A stretch of 64,000 nucleotides of DNA from Eleftheria terrae (GCF_030419005.1 NZ_CP106951.1:1922001-1986000); one strand, 5' to 3'. Numbered from the stretch's first letter, positions 10,001 through 25,000 are shown. The notes: generated by a model not told the origin, from the sequence alone. Program-made: numbers and translations.

Positions 10001-13000
10001 CGCCCCGCGCACCGCGCAGGAGCAGCTGCTGTGCGCCCTCTTCGCCGAGGTGCTCGGCCTGCCACAGGTCGGCATCGACGACAGCTTCTTCGCCCTCGGC
10101 GGCGACAGCATCAGCTCCATCCAGCTCGTCAGCCGCGCCCGCCAGGCCGGCCTGCGCCTGAGCGCCCGCGACGTCTTCCAGCACCAGTGCGTGCACGCCC
10201 TGGCCGCCGTGGCCGTGCCGCTGCAGCCGACCGAGCACACGCCAGCCGTCGAGCCGGTCGGCCCGCTGCCGGCCACCCCCATCATCCAGGACCTGCTCGA
10301 GCAGGGCGGCCCGCTGCAGCACTTCCAGCAGTCGCTGCTGCTACAGGTGCCGCCCCTGCAGCACGAGCGCCTGCTGCGCGCGCTGCAGGCCCTGCTCGAC
10401 CACCACCACGCCCTGCGGCTGTGCCTGCAGCCCGGCCACCAGCTGGCGGTGCTGCCCGTCGGCAGCGTCCTGGCCGCCGACTGCCTGCACCACGTGCCGC
10501 TCGAGCGCCTGACCCCCGAGCTGCTGCGCCAGCACGCCCAGGCCGCCCAGGACCGCCTCGACCCGCTGGCCGCCCGGCTGCTGCAGGCCGTGTGGTTCGA
10601 CCTCGGCCCCGACTCCCGGCTGCTGCTGCTCATCCACCACCTGGCCGTCGACGGCGTCTCCTGGCGCATCCTCACCCAGGACCTGCAGGCCGCCTGGCTC
10701 GCCAGCGCCGACCCCCACCCCATCGCCCTGCCACCGGTGCCCACCTCCTGGCGCCAATGGGCGCTCGCCCTGCCCGCCGCCGCCGCCGCCCGCACCGAAC
10801 AGCTGCCCCTGTGGCAGGCCCAGCTGCAGGGCGAGGACCCGCCGCTGGCCAGCCTCCCGCTGGACCCCCGGCTCGACACCTTCTCCAGCCAGCTCAGCCT
10901 CAGCCAGCGCCTGGACAGCGCCACCACCCAGTGCCTGCTCACCCAGGCCCCCGAGCGCATCCACGGCCGCGTCAACGATGTCCTGCTGGCCGCCTTCGCG
11001 CTGGCCGTCATCGACTGGCGCCAGCGCCTGGGCCGCGGTGCGCTGCCCCGCCTGCGCTTCGACCTCGAGGGCCATGGCCGCGAGGACATCGTGCCCGGCG
11101 CCGACCTCTCGCGCACCGTCGGCTGGTTCACCAGCCTCTTCCCGGTCCAGCTCGAGCTGCCCGACGTCGATGTCGCCGAGGCCCTGCGCAGCGGCGGCCC
11201 CGCGCTGCAGCGCGCCCTCAAGCACACCAAGGAGCAGCTGCGCCGCCTGCCCGAGCAGGGCATCGGCTGGGGCTTGCTGCGCCACCTGCACGCCCCTTCC
11301 CGCGAGCAGCTGCGTGCCCTGCCTGCCCCGCAGATCGGCTTCAACTACCTCGGCCGCTTCGCCGTCGGCCAGCCCGCCCAGGACTGGAGCGTCGCCCCCG
11401 ACGAGGGCAGCTTCGGTGGCGGCAGCGATTCCCTGCAGCCCCTGGCCCATGTGCTCGAGCTCAACGCCCTCACCCAGGACGGCCCCCACGGCCCCGAGCT
11501 CGTCGCCCACTGGGGCTGGGCCGCCCGGCTGCTCGACCACGCCGCCGTCCACGACCTCGCCAACTCCTGGTTCGCCGCCCTGCGCCGCATCGCCCACGAC
11601 GCGGCCCAGGCCTCCGGCGCCGCCCTCACGCCTTCCGACGTGCCCCTGGCCGGCCTCGACCAGGCCACCATCGACGCCCTGCAATCGCAGCATCCCGGGC
11701 TGGTCGACATCCTGCCGCTGACGCCGCTGCAGCACGGCTTCCTGTTCCACGCGCTCTACGACGGGCAGGCCGCCGACGCCTATGTCACCCAGATGGTGTT
11801 CTCGCTCGACGGCCCGCTCGATGCGGGCGCGCTGCGGGCCGCCGCGGCGGCGCTGCTGCGGCGCCATCCGAACCTGGGGGCGGCCTTCGTCCAGCCCGCA
11901 GGGCAGGCCCCGCTGCAGCTGATCGCCGGCGAGGTGGCCCTGCCCTGGGAGGAGGTCGACCTGAGCGATGAGCCGGCCGAACGCCGCCAAGCGGCCTTCG
12001 AGGCGCTGCTGCGCCATGACCAGCGCCAGGGCTTCGAGCTGCACCGTGCACCGCTGCTGCGCTTCACGCTGGCCCGCCTGGATGCCGAATGCCATCGCCT
12101 GATCTTCACCAGCCACCACATCCTGCTGGACGGCTGGTCGACCCCGCTGCTGTTGCAGGAGCTGTTCACGCTGTACGGCGAGGGCAGCACGGCCACCACC
12201 CTGCCGCACGTGGCACCCTACCGCGACTACCTGGCCTGGCTCGCCTCGCGGGACCGGCCGGCCGCCCGGCTGGCCTGGCAGGCCGCCCTGGCCGGCGTGG
12301 AGGAGCCGACCCGGGTGGCGCCCCGCCGCGCGGCCAGCGTGCTGCCCGAGCTCCTGACCCTCCAGCTGCCGCGCGAGCAGTGCGAACCGCTGACGCAGCT
12401 GGCGCGCCGCCTCGGGCTGACCTTGAACACCTTGGTGCAGGCCGCCTGGGCCTTGCTGCTGGGCCAGCTGAGCCACCGCGACGACGTGGTGTTCGGTACC
12501 ACCGTGTCCGGCCGGCCTCCCGAGTTGCCAGGCGTCGAGCGCATGGTGGGCCTGTTCATCAACACCGTGCCGCTGCGCTTGCAGCTGCGCCCCGAGGAAC
12601 CGGTCCAGGCCCTGCTGGCCCGCCTGCAGCAGCAGCAGTCCGCATTGCTGGAGCACCAGCACCTGGGGCTGACCGAGATCCAGCAACTGGCCGGGCTGCC
12701 GGAGCTGTTCGACACCCTGGTGGTGTTCGAGAACTTCCCCCTCGGCAAGGAGACGCTGGGCGCCGCTGCAAGCGGCTTGCGCCTGGCCCTGCACAGCCAC
12801 CACGGTGGCGACTCCTCGCACTACCCGCTCGGCCTGGTGGCCGTGCCGGGCGAGGCGCTGACGCTGAAGTTCAGCTGGCGCCCCGACGTCTTCACGCCGG
12901 CCGCCGCCCAGGCCATTGCCACCGGCTACCTGCACATCCTGGGGGCCCTGGCCACCGACCCGGCACAACCGGTCGGCCGCCTGCCGCTGATCGGACCGGC

Positions 13001-16000
13001 CGAGCGCGAGCAGGTGCTCACCGGCTGGAACACCACCGCCCACGCCCTGCCCCCGGGCTGCCTGCCGGACCTGCTCGAGCGCCAGGCCGCCCTCACGCCG
13101 CATGCCATCGCGGTCAGCTTCGAGGGCGAGTCCCTCAGCTACGCCGAACTGCATCTGCGGGCCAACCGGCTGGCTCACCACCTGATCGCGCAAGGCATCG
13201 GCGCCGAGCAGACGGTGGGGGTCGCCTTGCCGCGCTCGCTCGATCTCATGGTGGCGCTCTGCGCCGTCACCAAGACCGGTGCCGCCTGGCTGCCGCTGGA
13301 CACCGACTACCCGGCCGAGCGCCTCGCCTACATGCTCGGTGATGCGGCACCCGCCTGCGTGCTGACTCGCGCCGACGTGGCGGCCCGCCTGCCCGGCGGC
13401 CATGCGCTGCTGGCGCTGGACGACCCCGCCCTGCAAGCGGCCCTGGCAAGCGGCCCGGCGCACGCGCCAAGCAATGCGCAGCGGGTGCGCCCGCTGGCCC
13501 CGCTGCATCCGGCCTACGTCATCTACACCTCCGGCTCCACCGGCCGCCCGAAGGGCGCCGTCAACACCCACGCCGGCCTGGTCAACCGGCTGGCCTGGAT
13601 GCAGGCCGAATACCAGCTGGACGGCAGCGACACGGTGCTGCAGAAGACGCCGTCGAGCTTCGACGTCTCGGTGTGGGAGTTCTTCTGGCCCTTGCTGCAG
13701 GGCGCACGCCTGGTGCTGGCCCGCCCCGACGGCCATCGCGACCCGGCCTACCTGGCCAGCCTGATCCAGCGTGAAGCGGTCACCACCGTCCACTTCGTGC
13801 CGTCGATGCTGGAGGCCTTCCTGGACGAGCCGGCCAGCACCGGCTGCACCGGCCTGCGCCGCATCCTCTGCAGCGGCGAAGCCCTGCCAGGTGCCCTGCG
13901 TGACCGGGTGCGTGCCCGGCTCGGGCGTCCCTTGCACAACCTCTACGGCCCGACCGAAGCAGCCATCGACGTCACCTCCTGGGCCTGCCGCGACGACGAG
14001 CGCGGCAGCACCGTGCCGATCGGCGCGCCGATCTGGAACACCCAGCTGTACGTGCTCGACCTGGCGTTGCGGCCGCTGCCGCCCGGCGTGGCCGGCGAGC
14101 TGTACATCGCCGGCGATGGCCTGGCGCGCGGCTACCTGCAGCGCCCCGGCCTGACGGCCGAGCGCTTCGTGGCCAACCCCTTCACGCCCGGCCAGCGCAT
14201 GTACCGCTCCGGCGACCTGGCCCGCTGGCGCGAGGACGGCCAGCTCGACTACCTCGGCCGGGCCGACCAGCAGGTCAAGGTACGTGGCTTCCGCATCGAG
14301 CTCGGCGAGATCGAGGCGGCCCTGGCCGCGCTCGGCTTCCCCCACAACAGCGTCATCGCCCGCGAGGACCAGGCCGGCCACAAGCAGCTCGTCGCCTACC
14401 TCGTCACCACCGCCCCGCTGGACGCCCCGGCCCTGCGCCAGCAGCTTGCCGAGCGCCTGCCCGAGTACATGGTGCCGGCCGCCTTCGTCACGCTGCCCGC
14501 CCTGCCGCTCACCCCCAACGGCAAGCTCGACCGCAAGGCCCTGCCCGCCCCCGACTTCACCCCCGCCAGCACCCGCGCCCCGCGCACCGCGCAGGAGCAG
14601 CTGCTGTGCACCCTCTTCGCCGAGGTGCTCGGCCTGCCACAGGTCGGCATCGACGACAGCTTCTTCGCCCTCGGCGGCCACTCGCTGCTGGCCACCCGGC
14701 TGGTCAGCCGCATCCGCAGCACGCTGGGCGTGGAAGTCGCCATCCGCACGCTGTTCGAGTCGCCCACCGTCGAGGCGCTGGCCCGCCAGCTCGCCGCCGC
14801 CGGCCAGGCCCGCCCGCCGCTGCTGCCACAACCCCGCCCGGCCACGCTGCCGCTGTCCTTCGCGCAGCGCCGCCTGTGGTTCCTGCACCAGTTCGAAGGG
14901 CCCAGCGCCACCTACAACATCCCGCTCGCACTGCGCCTGGACGGCGAGCTCGATGTCGCCGCCCTGCGTGCCGCCCTGGGCGACCTGCTGGCCCGCCACG
15001 AGAGCCTGCGCACCCGCTTCCCCGACACCCATCCGCCCTGCCAGCAGGTGCTGCAGCAGGCCGAGCCGCACCTGCAGCTGATCGACAGCAGCGACGCCCG
15101 CCTGGCCGACGACCTGCGTCAGGCCGCCGCCCATGCCTTCGACCTGACGCAGGACCTGCCGCTGCGCGCCACGCTGCTGCGCCTGGCCCCGGCCCAACAA
15201 GTGCTGATGCTGGTGCTGCACCACATTGCCGCAGACGGTGCCTCGCTCGCCCCACTGGCGCGCGACCTGGCCCAGGCCTACACCGCACGCTGCCACGGCC
15301 AGGCCCCGGCCTGGGCGCCGCTGCCGGTGCAGTACGCCGACTACACCCTGTGGCAACAGCAGCTGCTCGGCGACGAGGCCGACACCGGCAGCCGGCTGTC
15401 GACCCAGGTCGCCTACTGGCGAGAAGCGCTGCGCGGCATCCCTGAGCAGCTGGCGCTGCCGACCGACCGGCCCCGGCCACCGCTGCCCAGCCAGCGCGGG
15501 GCCGCCATCGCCCTCAGCGTGCCGGCTGGGTTGCACCAGCGCCTGGCCGCGCTCGCCCAGGAGCGGCAGGCCACGCTGTTCATGGTGCTGCAGGCCGCGC
15601 TGGCCGCGCTGCTGACCCGCCTGGGCGCCGGCTACGACATCGTGCTGGGCAGCCCGGTGGCGGGCCGCTCTGACAGTGCCTTGGACGAGCTGGTCGGCCT
15701 GTTCATCAACACCCTGGTGCTGCGCACCGACACCAGCGGCCACCCCGGCTTCGCCGAGCTGCTGGAGCGCGTGCGCCAGGCCGACCTGGCGGCTTACGAA
15801 CACCAGGACCTGCCCTTCGAGCAGCTGGTGGAAGTGCTCAACCCGGTGCGCTCCCTGTCGCACCATCCGCTGTTCCAGGTGCTGCTGGTGCTGCAGAACA
15901 CCGCAACGCCCCGCCTGGCCCTGCCGAAGCTGAGCGCGACCCCGCTGCCGCTGGACACCGCCGCGGCCAAGTTCGACCTCAGCTTCGACTTCAGCGAGCA

Positions 16001-19000
16001 GCGCCAGGCCGACGGCACGCCCTGCGGACTGCACTGCCGGCTGGAATATGCCTGCGACCTGTTCGACGCTGCCAGCGTTGAACAACTCGGCCGCCGCCTG
16101 CTGCAGCTGCTCGACGCCGTCGCGGCCGACCCGTCGCGACCGATCACCAGCATCGACCTGCTCGACGGCCGCGAACGCCGCCAGCTGCTGCTGGACTGGA
16201 ACGACACCGCCCGGCCGCTGCCACAGTGGCTGCTGCCAGCCGGCATCGAGCGGCAGGTGGCGCTCACGCCGCATGCGGTCGCCCTCGTCTGCAACGGCGA
16301 GACCCTCAGCTACGCCGAACTCGACCGCCGCGCCAACCGCCTCGCCCACCTGTTGATCGGCCGGGGCATCGGCCCCGAAGACCGGGTGGCGCTGGCCCTG
16401 CCGCGCTCGGCCGACCTGGTCGTCGCCCTGCTGGCGGTGCTCAAGGCGGGTGCGGCCTACCTGCCGCTGGACCTCGACTACCCGAGCGAGCGGCTGGCCT
16501 ACATGCTGGATGACGCCCGTCCCGCCCTGCTGCTGGCCCAGACCGGCAGCCTCGCCAGCCTGCCGCCCCATGACCCGGCCCTGCTGCTGGACGATCCGGC
16601 CGTGCAGGCGGCACTTGCCCGCGCCCGCGACACGGCGCCGCGCCCGCAGGACCGGGTGCGCCCGCTCAGCGATCGCCATCCGGCCTATGTGATCTACACC
16701 TCCGGTTCCACCGGCCGGCCCAAGGGCGTCACCATCGAGCACCGCGCGCTCGCCAACTTCCTGCAGGCCATGCGGCAGCAGCCGGGTCTGGACGCAAGCG
16801 GCATCGTGCTGGCACTGACGCCGGTCTCCTTCGACATCGCGGGGCTCGAGCTGTACCTGCCCCTGCTGTGCGGCGCGCAGCTGCACCTGCTGCAACGCGA
16901 GCTGGCCATGGACGGCCCGCGCCTGAGCCAGTACATCGCGCAGGCCCGGCCGACCTTGATCCAGGCCACGCCGGCCAGCTGGCAGATGCTGCGCAGCTGC
17001 GGCTGGCAAGCCGAGCCTGGCATGCGCCTGCTGTGCGGCGGCGAGGCCTTGCCACCCGAGCTGGCCGCCGAGCTGGGCGGCGCCGGCGAGCTGTGGAACA
17101 TGTACGGCCCGACCGAGACCACCATCTGGTCGAGCCTCGCGCGTGTCGCCCCCGGCAAGGCCATCACCATCGGCCAGCCGATCGACAACACCCGGCTCTA
17201 TGTGCTCGACGCGGCCCTGCAGCCGGTGCCCGTCGGTGTGGCCGGCGAGTTGTACATCGCCGGCGACGGCCTGGCGCGCGGCTACCTGGGGCGGCCCGGC
17301 CTGACGGCCGAGCGCTTCGTGGCCAACCCGCACGAGTCCGGGCAGCGGATGTACCGCACCGGCGACCTGGCGTGCTGGCGGGCCGACGGCCAGCTCGAAT
17401 GCCTTGGCCGGGTCGACCAGCAGGTCAAGATCCGCGGCTTCCGCATCGAGCTGGGCGAGATCGAGGCCGCGCTGGCCCGCCTGGGCCACCCCCACAACGT
17501 GGTGGTGGTCCGCGAGGACCAGCCGGGCCAGGCCCGGCTGGTGGCCTACCTGACCATGCCGGCCGAGGCCCTGGACAGCGCCGCGCTGCGCCGGCAGCTC
17601 GGCCGCTCGCTGCCCGACTACATGCTGCCGGCCGCCTTCGTGGCATTGCAGGCGCTGCCGCTGACCCCCAATGGCAAGGTCGACCGCCGTGCCCTGCCGG
17701 CCCCGGACCTCGCCCAGGACGCCGGCGGCTACCGGGCCCCGGCCACCGCGCAACAAGCGGCACTGTGCGCGCTGTTCGCCGAGGTGCTGGGCCTGGAGCG
17801 TGTCGGCATCGACGATCACTTCTTCGAGCTCGGCGGCCATTCGCTGCTGGCCACCCGGCTGGTCAGCCGCGTGCGCGCGGAGCTGGACGTGGAGCTGTCC
17901 ATCCGTGCCCTGTTCGAGCACCCGACGGTGGACAGCCTGGCGCGCCAGCTGCCGCAGGCGCAGGCGGCCCGCCCGCCACTGCAACCGCGGCCACGGCCGC
18001 AGCAGCTGCCGCTGTCGCACACCCAGCGGCGGCTGTGGTTCATCCAGCAGTTCGAGGAGCAAGGCAGCACCTACAACATCCCGATGCCGCTGCGCCTGTC
18101 CGGCACGCTGGACGCTGGCGCGCTGCATGCGGCCCTGGGCGACGTGGTGGCCCGCCATGAAAGCCTGCGCACGGTGTTCCTCGAAGCCGACGGCCAGCCG
18201 ATCCAGCAAGTGCTGCCGGCCGATACGGCGCAGCCGCCGCTCGACACGGTCGAGCTGGACGAGGCCGCCCTGCCCGGCGCGCTGCTCGACGCCGCGCGCC
18301 ACCGCTTCGACCTGAGCAGCGAGATCCCGCTGCGGGCCCGTCTGTTTCGCCTGGCGCCGCAGGAGCATGTGCTGCTGGTGCTGGTGCACCACATCGCCGC
18401 GGATGGCGGCTCGATGGCGCCGCTGGCACGCGACCTCGGGCAGGCCTATGCCGCCCGGCTGCAGGGCCGGGCGCCGGCCTGGGCACCCCTGCCGCTGCAA
18501 TACGCCGACTACACGCTGTGGCAGCAACAGCTGCTTGGCGACGAGGACGATCCCACCAGCCTGATCGCGCGGCAGTTCGGCTATTGGCAGCAGGCGCTGC
18601 AGGGCCTGCCGGAGCGCCTGGACCTGCCCTGCGACCGGCCGCGCCCGGCCGTCGCCAGCTACCGCGGCCGCCAGGTGCCGCTGCGCATCGAGCCGGCCCT
18701 GCATGCCCGGCTGCTGAAGCTGGCACACCGCCAGCAGGCCAGCCTGTTCATGGTGCTGCAGGCCGGGCTGGCCGCCCTGCTGACCCGCCTCGGCGCGGGC
18801 ACCGACATCCCGCTCGGCACCGCCATCGCCGGGCGGACCGACCAGGGCCTGGACGAGCTGGTCGGCTTCTTCGCCAACACGCTGGTGCTGCGCACCGACA
18901 CCTCCGGCAACCCGAGCTTCGAGGCCCTGCTGCAGCAGGTGCGCGACACCGCGCTGGCCGCCTATGGCCACCAGGACGCGCCCTTCGAGCGGCTGGTGGA

Positions 19001-22000
19001 GCGGCTCAACCCGGTGCGCTCCACCGCCCACCATGCGCTGTTCCAGGTCGGCCTGGCGCTGCAGAACGTGCCGCGGCCCGAGCTGGAGCTGCCCGGCCTG
19101 CGCCTGTCGGTGGAGCCGGCCGACTTCCAGAGCGCGAAGTTCGACCTGTTCTTCAATCTCGGCGAAAGCGACAGCGCCGACGGCAGCCCGCAGGGCCTGG
19201 ACGGCAACATCGAATACGCCACCGACCTGTTCGACGAACACACTGTGTGCACCCTGGCCGGCCGCCTGGTGCGCCTGCTCGAAGCGGTGGCAGCCGAGCC
19301 GCAGCAACGCATCGGCCGCATCGACCTGCTGGAGAGCGAGGAACGCCACCGCCTGCTGAGCGCGTGGAACGACACGGCCCGGCCGCTCGCGCCGGCCACC
19401 GTGCCGGAGCTGTTCGTACAGCAGGTGCAGCAGCATCCGCAGCAGCCCGCCGCCGTCTTCGGCGACACCCACCTGAGCTACGCCCAGCTCAATGCGCGCG
19501 CCAACCGGCTGGCCCACGCCCTGCAGGCGCAGGGCATCGGCGCCGAGGACTGCGTCGCGCTGGCGCTGCCGCGCTCGCTGGAGATGGTGGTGGCCGTGCT
19601 GGGCATCCTGAAGGCCGGCGCCGCCTACCTGCCGCTGGACCCCGACTATCCCGCCGAGCGCCTGGCCTACATGCTGGAGGACGCCCGCCCGGTGCGGCTG
19701 ATCAGCCACCGCGACGTCGAAGCCCGGCTGCCGGCCCACCGCGTGCCGGCCCTGCTGCTGGACCAGCCGGACACGGTGCAGCTGCTGGCCGCACAGGCCA
19801 CCGACAACCCGGCCCGCCCACCGCTGCCGGCGCATCCGGCCTACGTGATCTACACCTCCGGCTCGACCGGCCGGCCCAAGGGCGTGGTGGTCACGCACAC
19901 CGGCGTGCCCAGCCTGCTGGCCAGCCAGGTCGAGCGCCTGGGCCTGCGGCCCGGGGCCCGGGTGCTGCAGTTCGCCTCGCTGAGCTTTGACGCGGCATTC
20001 TGGGAGCTGTGCATGGCGCTGCTCTCGGGCGCCACCCTGGTGGTGGCCGACGCGCCGCAGTTGCTGCCTGGCGAGGCGCTGGCCGAACTGATGCAGCGAC
20101 AGCAGGTCACGCATGCCACCTTGCCGCCGACCGCGCTGTCGGTGATGCCGGCCGACGCGTTGCCCGCATGCAGCCACCTGGTGGTGGCCGGCGAGGCCTG
20201 TGCACCGCACCTGGTGGGCGCCTGGTCGCCCGGCCGCGCCATGATCAACGCCTACGGCCCGACCGAGGCGACGGTGTGTGCCTCGATGAGCGCGCCGCTG
20301 GCCGGCGAGGCCGTGCCGCCGATGGGGCGGGCCATCCTCAACAGCCAGCTCTATGTGCTGGACGATGGACTGCAGCCCGCGCCGGTCGGCGTTGCCGGCG
20401 AGCTCTACATTGCCGGCCTCGGGCTCGCGCGCGGCTACCTGCGGCGGCCGGCCCTGACGGCCGAGCGCTTCGTCGCCCACCCCTTCGTGCCGGGCGAGCG
20501 CCTGTATCGCTCGGGCGACCTGGCCCGCTGGCGCCCGGACGGCCAGCTCGAATACCTGGGCCGTGCCGACCACCAGGTCAAGCTGCGCGGCTTCCGCATC
20601 GAGCTCGGCGAGATCGAGACCGTGCTGCTGCGCCATCCGGCCGTGGCGCAGGCGGCCGTGCTGGCGCGCGAGGACCAGCCCGGCCACAAGCAGCTGGTCG
20701 GCTATGTCGTGCTGGAACGCGACGCCACGCCCGTCCGCGACGAGCACCAGGAAGCGCGCCAGATCGGCGAATGGAAGACCATCTACGAAAACCTCTACGG
20801 CGAACACCGGGCCAGCGAGTTCGGCGAGAACTTCCATGGCTGGAGCAGCAGCTACGACGGCCAGCCCATCGCCTTGCACGAGATGCGCGAATGGCGCGCG
20901 GCGACCGTGCAGCGCATCCTCGAGCTGCGGCCGAGGCGGGTGCTGGAAATCGGCGTCGGCAGCGGCCTGATCCTGTCGCAGGTGGCGCCGCACTGCGAAG
21001 CGTACTGGGGCACCGACCTGTCGGCCGCCACCATCGAGACCCTGCGCGCCGAGGTCGACCGTCAGCCGCAGCTGGCCGCCCGCGTGGTGCTGCGGGCCCA
21101 GCCCGCGCATGAGATGGAGGGGCTGCCGTGCGGTGAGTTCGACGTGGTCGTGATCAACTCCGTGGTGCAGTACTTCCCGAACGCCGAGTACCTGCAGGGC
21201 GTGATCCGCCACGCGCTGGAGCGGCTGGTGCCCGGCGGTGCGCTGTACCTCGGCGACATCCGCAACCTGCACTTGTTGCGCAGCTTCGCCACCGCCATCC
21301 AGCTGCACCAGGCCGACGACAGCACCGACGCAGCGACGCTGCAGCGACGCATCGAGCAGACCTTGCTGGCCGAGAAGGAGCTGCTGGTGGCGCCCGAGTT
21401 CTTCGCGCAGCTGCCGCACACCCTGCCCGGGATCGCGGCCGTCGACATCCAGACCAAGCGCAGCCGGCATGCCAACGAGCTGACCCGCCACCGCTACGAA
21501 GTGGTGCTCCGCAAGGGCCCCCTGCAAACCCGCTCGGCGGCCGCGCTGCCCACGCTGGCCTGGGGCACCGAGGTGCACGACCGCCACGAGCTGCTGGCCC
21601 GTCTGGAGCAGCGCCAGCCGGCCAGCCTGCGGCTGAGCGGCGTGCCCAACCTGCACCTGCAGCCCGAGATCGAGGCCATGCAGGCATTGCGCCGCGGTGA
21701 ACCGGTGGCCGCCGTGCGGGCGCGCCTGCTGGCCGGCCCGGCGGCAGCGGCCGAGGACTTCCACGCCCTGGGCGAGCGGCTCGGCCTGCGGGTGGCCACC
21801 ACCTGGTCGGCCGCCGGCGAGCACCGGCTCGACGTGCTGTTCCTGCGCATGGACGAGGCCGATGGGACGGTCCTCAGCGACCTGTACCTGCCAGGCCGCA
21901 TGCAGGCGGACCTGTCCGCCCTGGCGAACAACCCGTCCAGCTTCGACCAGTTCAGCGACATCCGCCGCTGGGTGGCGACCCAGCTGCCCGACCACATGCA

Positions 22001-25000
22001 GCCGGTGCTGGTGCTGCTGCCGGCCATGCCGCTGTCGCCCACCGGCAAGATCGACCGCAAGGCGCTGCCGGCGCCGGATTTCACCCCGGCCAGCCAGCGC
22101 GCCGCCCGCAACCCGCAGGAAGCGGCCCTGGCCGCCCTGTTCGCCGAAGTGCTGGGCCTGCCGCGCGTGGGCATCGACGACAGCTTCTTCGACCTCGGCG
22201 GCGACAGCATCATCTCCATCCAGCTGGTGAGCCGGGCCCGCCAGGCCGGCCTGCTGATCACCCCGCGCGACGTCTTCCAGCACCAGAGCGTGGCGGCGCT
22301 CGCCGCGGTGGCGCGGCCGCTGGCCGCCGCGGCCGCCGAGCTGGCCGACGTGGCCACCGGCGAGCTGCCGCTCACGCCCATCATGCGCTGGCTGGTGGAC
22401 CGCGGCACCCCCTTCGGGCGCTTCAGCCAGTCGGTGTTGCTGCATGTGCCGGCCGGCTTGCAGCAAGACGCCCTGCACACGGCCTTGCAGGCCCTGCTCG
22501 ACCGCCACCCTGCCCTGCGGCTGCGCCTGGCACAGGCCGACGACGGCCAATGGCACATGACGGTGCCGGAGACCGGCTCGGCCACGGCGGGCGAGGCGCT
22601 GCGGCGCATCGACATCGCCGGGCTGGACGCGCAGGCGCTGCAGCAGCGGCTCGACGAGGCCGCCGCCGCCGCGGAAGAGCGCCTCGATCCGTCCCAGGGC
22701 CGGCTGCTGCAGGCCGTCTGGTTCGATCGCGGCGGGCAGGCCGGCCGTCTGCTGCTGACCATCCACCACCTGGCGGTCGATGGCGTGTCGTGGCGCATCC
22801 TGCTGCCCGAACTGCAGGCCGCCTGGCAGGCGGCGCGCGACGGCACCGCGCCGTCTTTCGCGCCCGCCACCCATTCACTGCGCAGCTGGGCCTTGCACCT
22901 GGCGAGCCCGCGGGGCCTGGCCACCCGCCGCAGCGAGCTGCCGCTGTGGACGGCCCTGCTCGGCATGCCAGACCCGCTGCTGTCGGCGCGGCCGCTCGAT
23001 CCGGCCCGCGACACCCAGGCGACCGCGCAACGCCTGAGCGTGCGCCTGCCGGCCGCCGCCACCGCGGCCCTGCTGACGCAGGTGCCGGCTCGCTTCCACG
23101 GGCGCGTCAACGACGTGCTGCTGGCCGCTTTCGCGCTGGCCGTGGCCGACTGGCGTCAGCGGCGCACCGGCGTGCATGCGGAGCAGGTGCTGATCGACCT
23201 CGAAGGACACGGCCGCGAGACCGAAGGCACCGGGCTGGACCTGTCGCGCACGGTGGGCTGGTTCACCAGCCTCTTTCCGGTGCGGCTGGATGTCTCGGCC
23301 ATCGACCTCGGCGCGGCGCTGGACGGCGGGCTGCCGCTGGCAGCGCTGGTCAAGCGGGTCAAGGAGCAGCTGCGTGCGCTGCCCGACAACGGGCTGGGCT
23401 GGGGCGTGCTGCGCCACCTCGATCCCGAAGCCCGCACGCTGCTGGCCAGTGCACCGGCGCCGCAGATCGGCTTCAACTACCTGGGCCGCTTCGGCGCCGG
23501 GCAGGCGCAAGACTGGGGCCCGGCGCCGGAGGAACTGGCCGCCCACGGCGACCCACGCATGTCGCTGGCACATGCCATCGAGCTCAATGCGGTGACGCTG
23601 GACGGCGATGCCGGCGCCGAGTTCGTCGCCCACTGGAGCTGGGCGGGCGAGCTGTTCTCGCACGAGCAGGTCGAGGACCTGGCCCACACCTACCAGCGCG
23701 CCTTGCAGGCCCTGGCGCGACTGCTGGACCAGCCGCGTGCCGGCGGACTGACGCCGTCGGACCTGCCGCTCGTGACACTCGCGCAGGCCCAGATCGAGCA
23801 GATCGAGGCAGGCGGCGAGGTGGCCGAGATCCTGCCGCTGTCGCCGCTGCAGAAGGGCCTGCTCTTCCACGCCCTCTACCAGCCCGAGGGGCCGGACCCC
23901 TATGTCGTGCAGGTGGCATTCGACCTGCAGGGCCCGCTCGACCTGCCGCGCCTGCGCAATGCCGCCCAGGCCGTGCTGCAGCGCCACCCCCAGCTGGGCG
24001 CGCGCTTCCTGCACGAGCCGCTGGCCGAGCCGGTGCAGGTCCTGCCGCGCCAGGTGCCACTGCGCTGGCAGCTGCACGACCTGCAGGCACTGGATGCGGC
24101 GGCCCGCGAACGCGAGGGCCGGCGCATCGCGGACGAAGACCGCCTGCGCCGCTTCGACCTGGCCGATGCACCGCTGTTGCGCTTCACGCTGGTGCGCCTG
24201 GCGCAAGACCGCCACCGGCTGCTGCTGACCAATCACCACCTGCTGCTCGACGGCTGGTCACTGCCGGTGCTGGTGCAGGAATTGTTCGCGCTGTACGGCG
24301 CCGGCGCGCAGCCGGCCGCCCTGCCGCGGCCGACACCCTACCGCGACTACCTGGCCTGGCTGCAGGCCCGCGACCTGGCGGTGGCCGAGCGCAGCTGGAC
24401 CACCGCCCTGGCCGGGCTGGAGTCGCCCACGCTGTTGCTGCCGGCCCGTGCGGCGGCCTCGGGGCTGCAGGAATCGCTCGCGTGGGAACTGCCCGAAGCC
24501 TTGAGCAGCGACCTCGGCCAGTTGGCACGGCGCCACGGGCTGACGCTGAACACCCTGCTGCAGGGCGCCTGGGGCCTGCTGCTCGGCCAGCTCACCGGCC
24601 GCAGCGACGTGGTCTTCGGCACCACCGTCTCCGGCCGGCCGGCCGAGCTGCCAGAGGTCGGGCGCATGGTGGGCCTGTTCATCAACACGGTGCCGCTGCG
24701 GCTGCAGTGGCACCCGGCCGATGCGGTCATCGACGTGCTGGTGCAGCTGCAGCAGCGGCAGGCGGCCTTGATGGACCACCAGCACCTGGACCTGTCGGGC
24801 ATCCAGCAGGCCATCGGCATGGGCCAGCTGTTCGACACGCTCTATGTGTTCGAGAACTACCCCATCGACCACAGCGGCCTCGAGACCGCGCTGGGCGAGC
24901 TGCGCATCGCCGGCTTCCACAGCAGCGATGCCACGCACTACCCGCTGAGCCTGCTGGCCGCGCCGGGCGCGCGCCTGTCGCTGCGCTTCAACCACGATCC

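Noticed and set aside
10341..22874. Very long open frames on the minus strand opposite the NRPS genes (also at 3918-8423, 33364-40431 and 40648-45540).
   Set aside because: They are Gln/Gly/Arg/Ala-rich, lack domain motifs, and arise because G/C-rich third codon positions suppress stops in the antisense frame. The plus strand holds complete NRPS domains.
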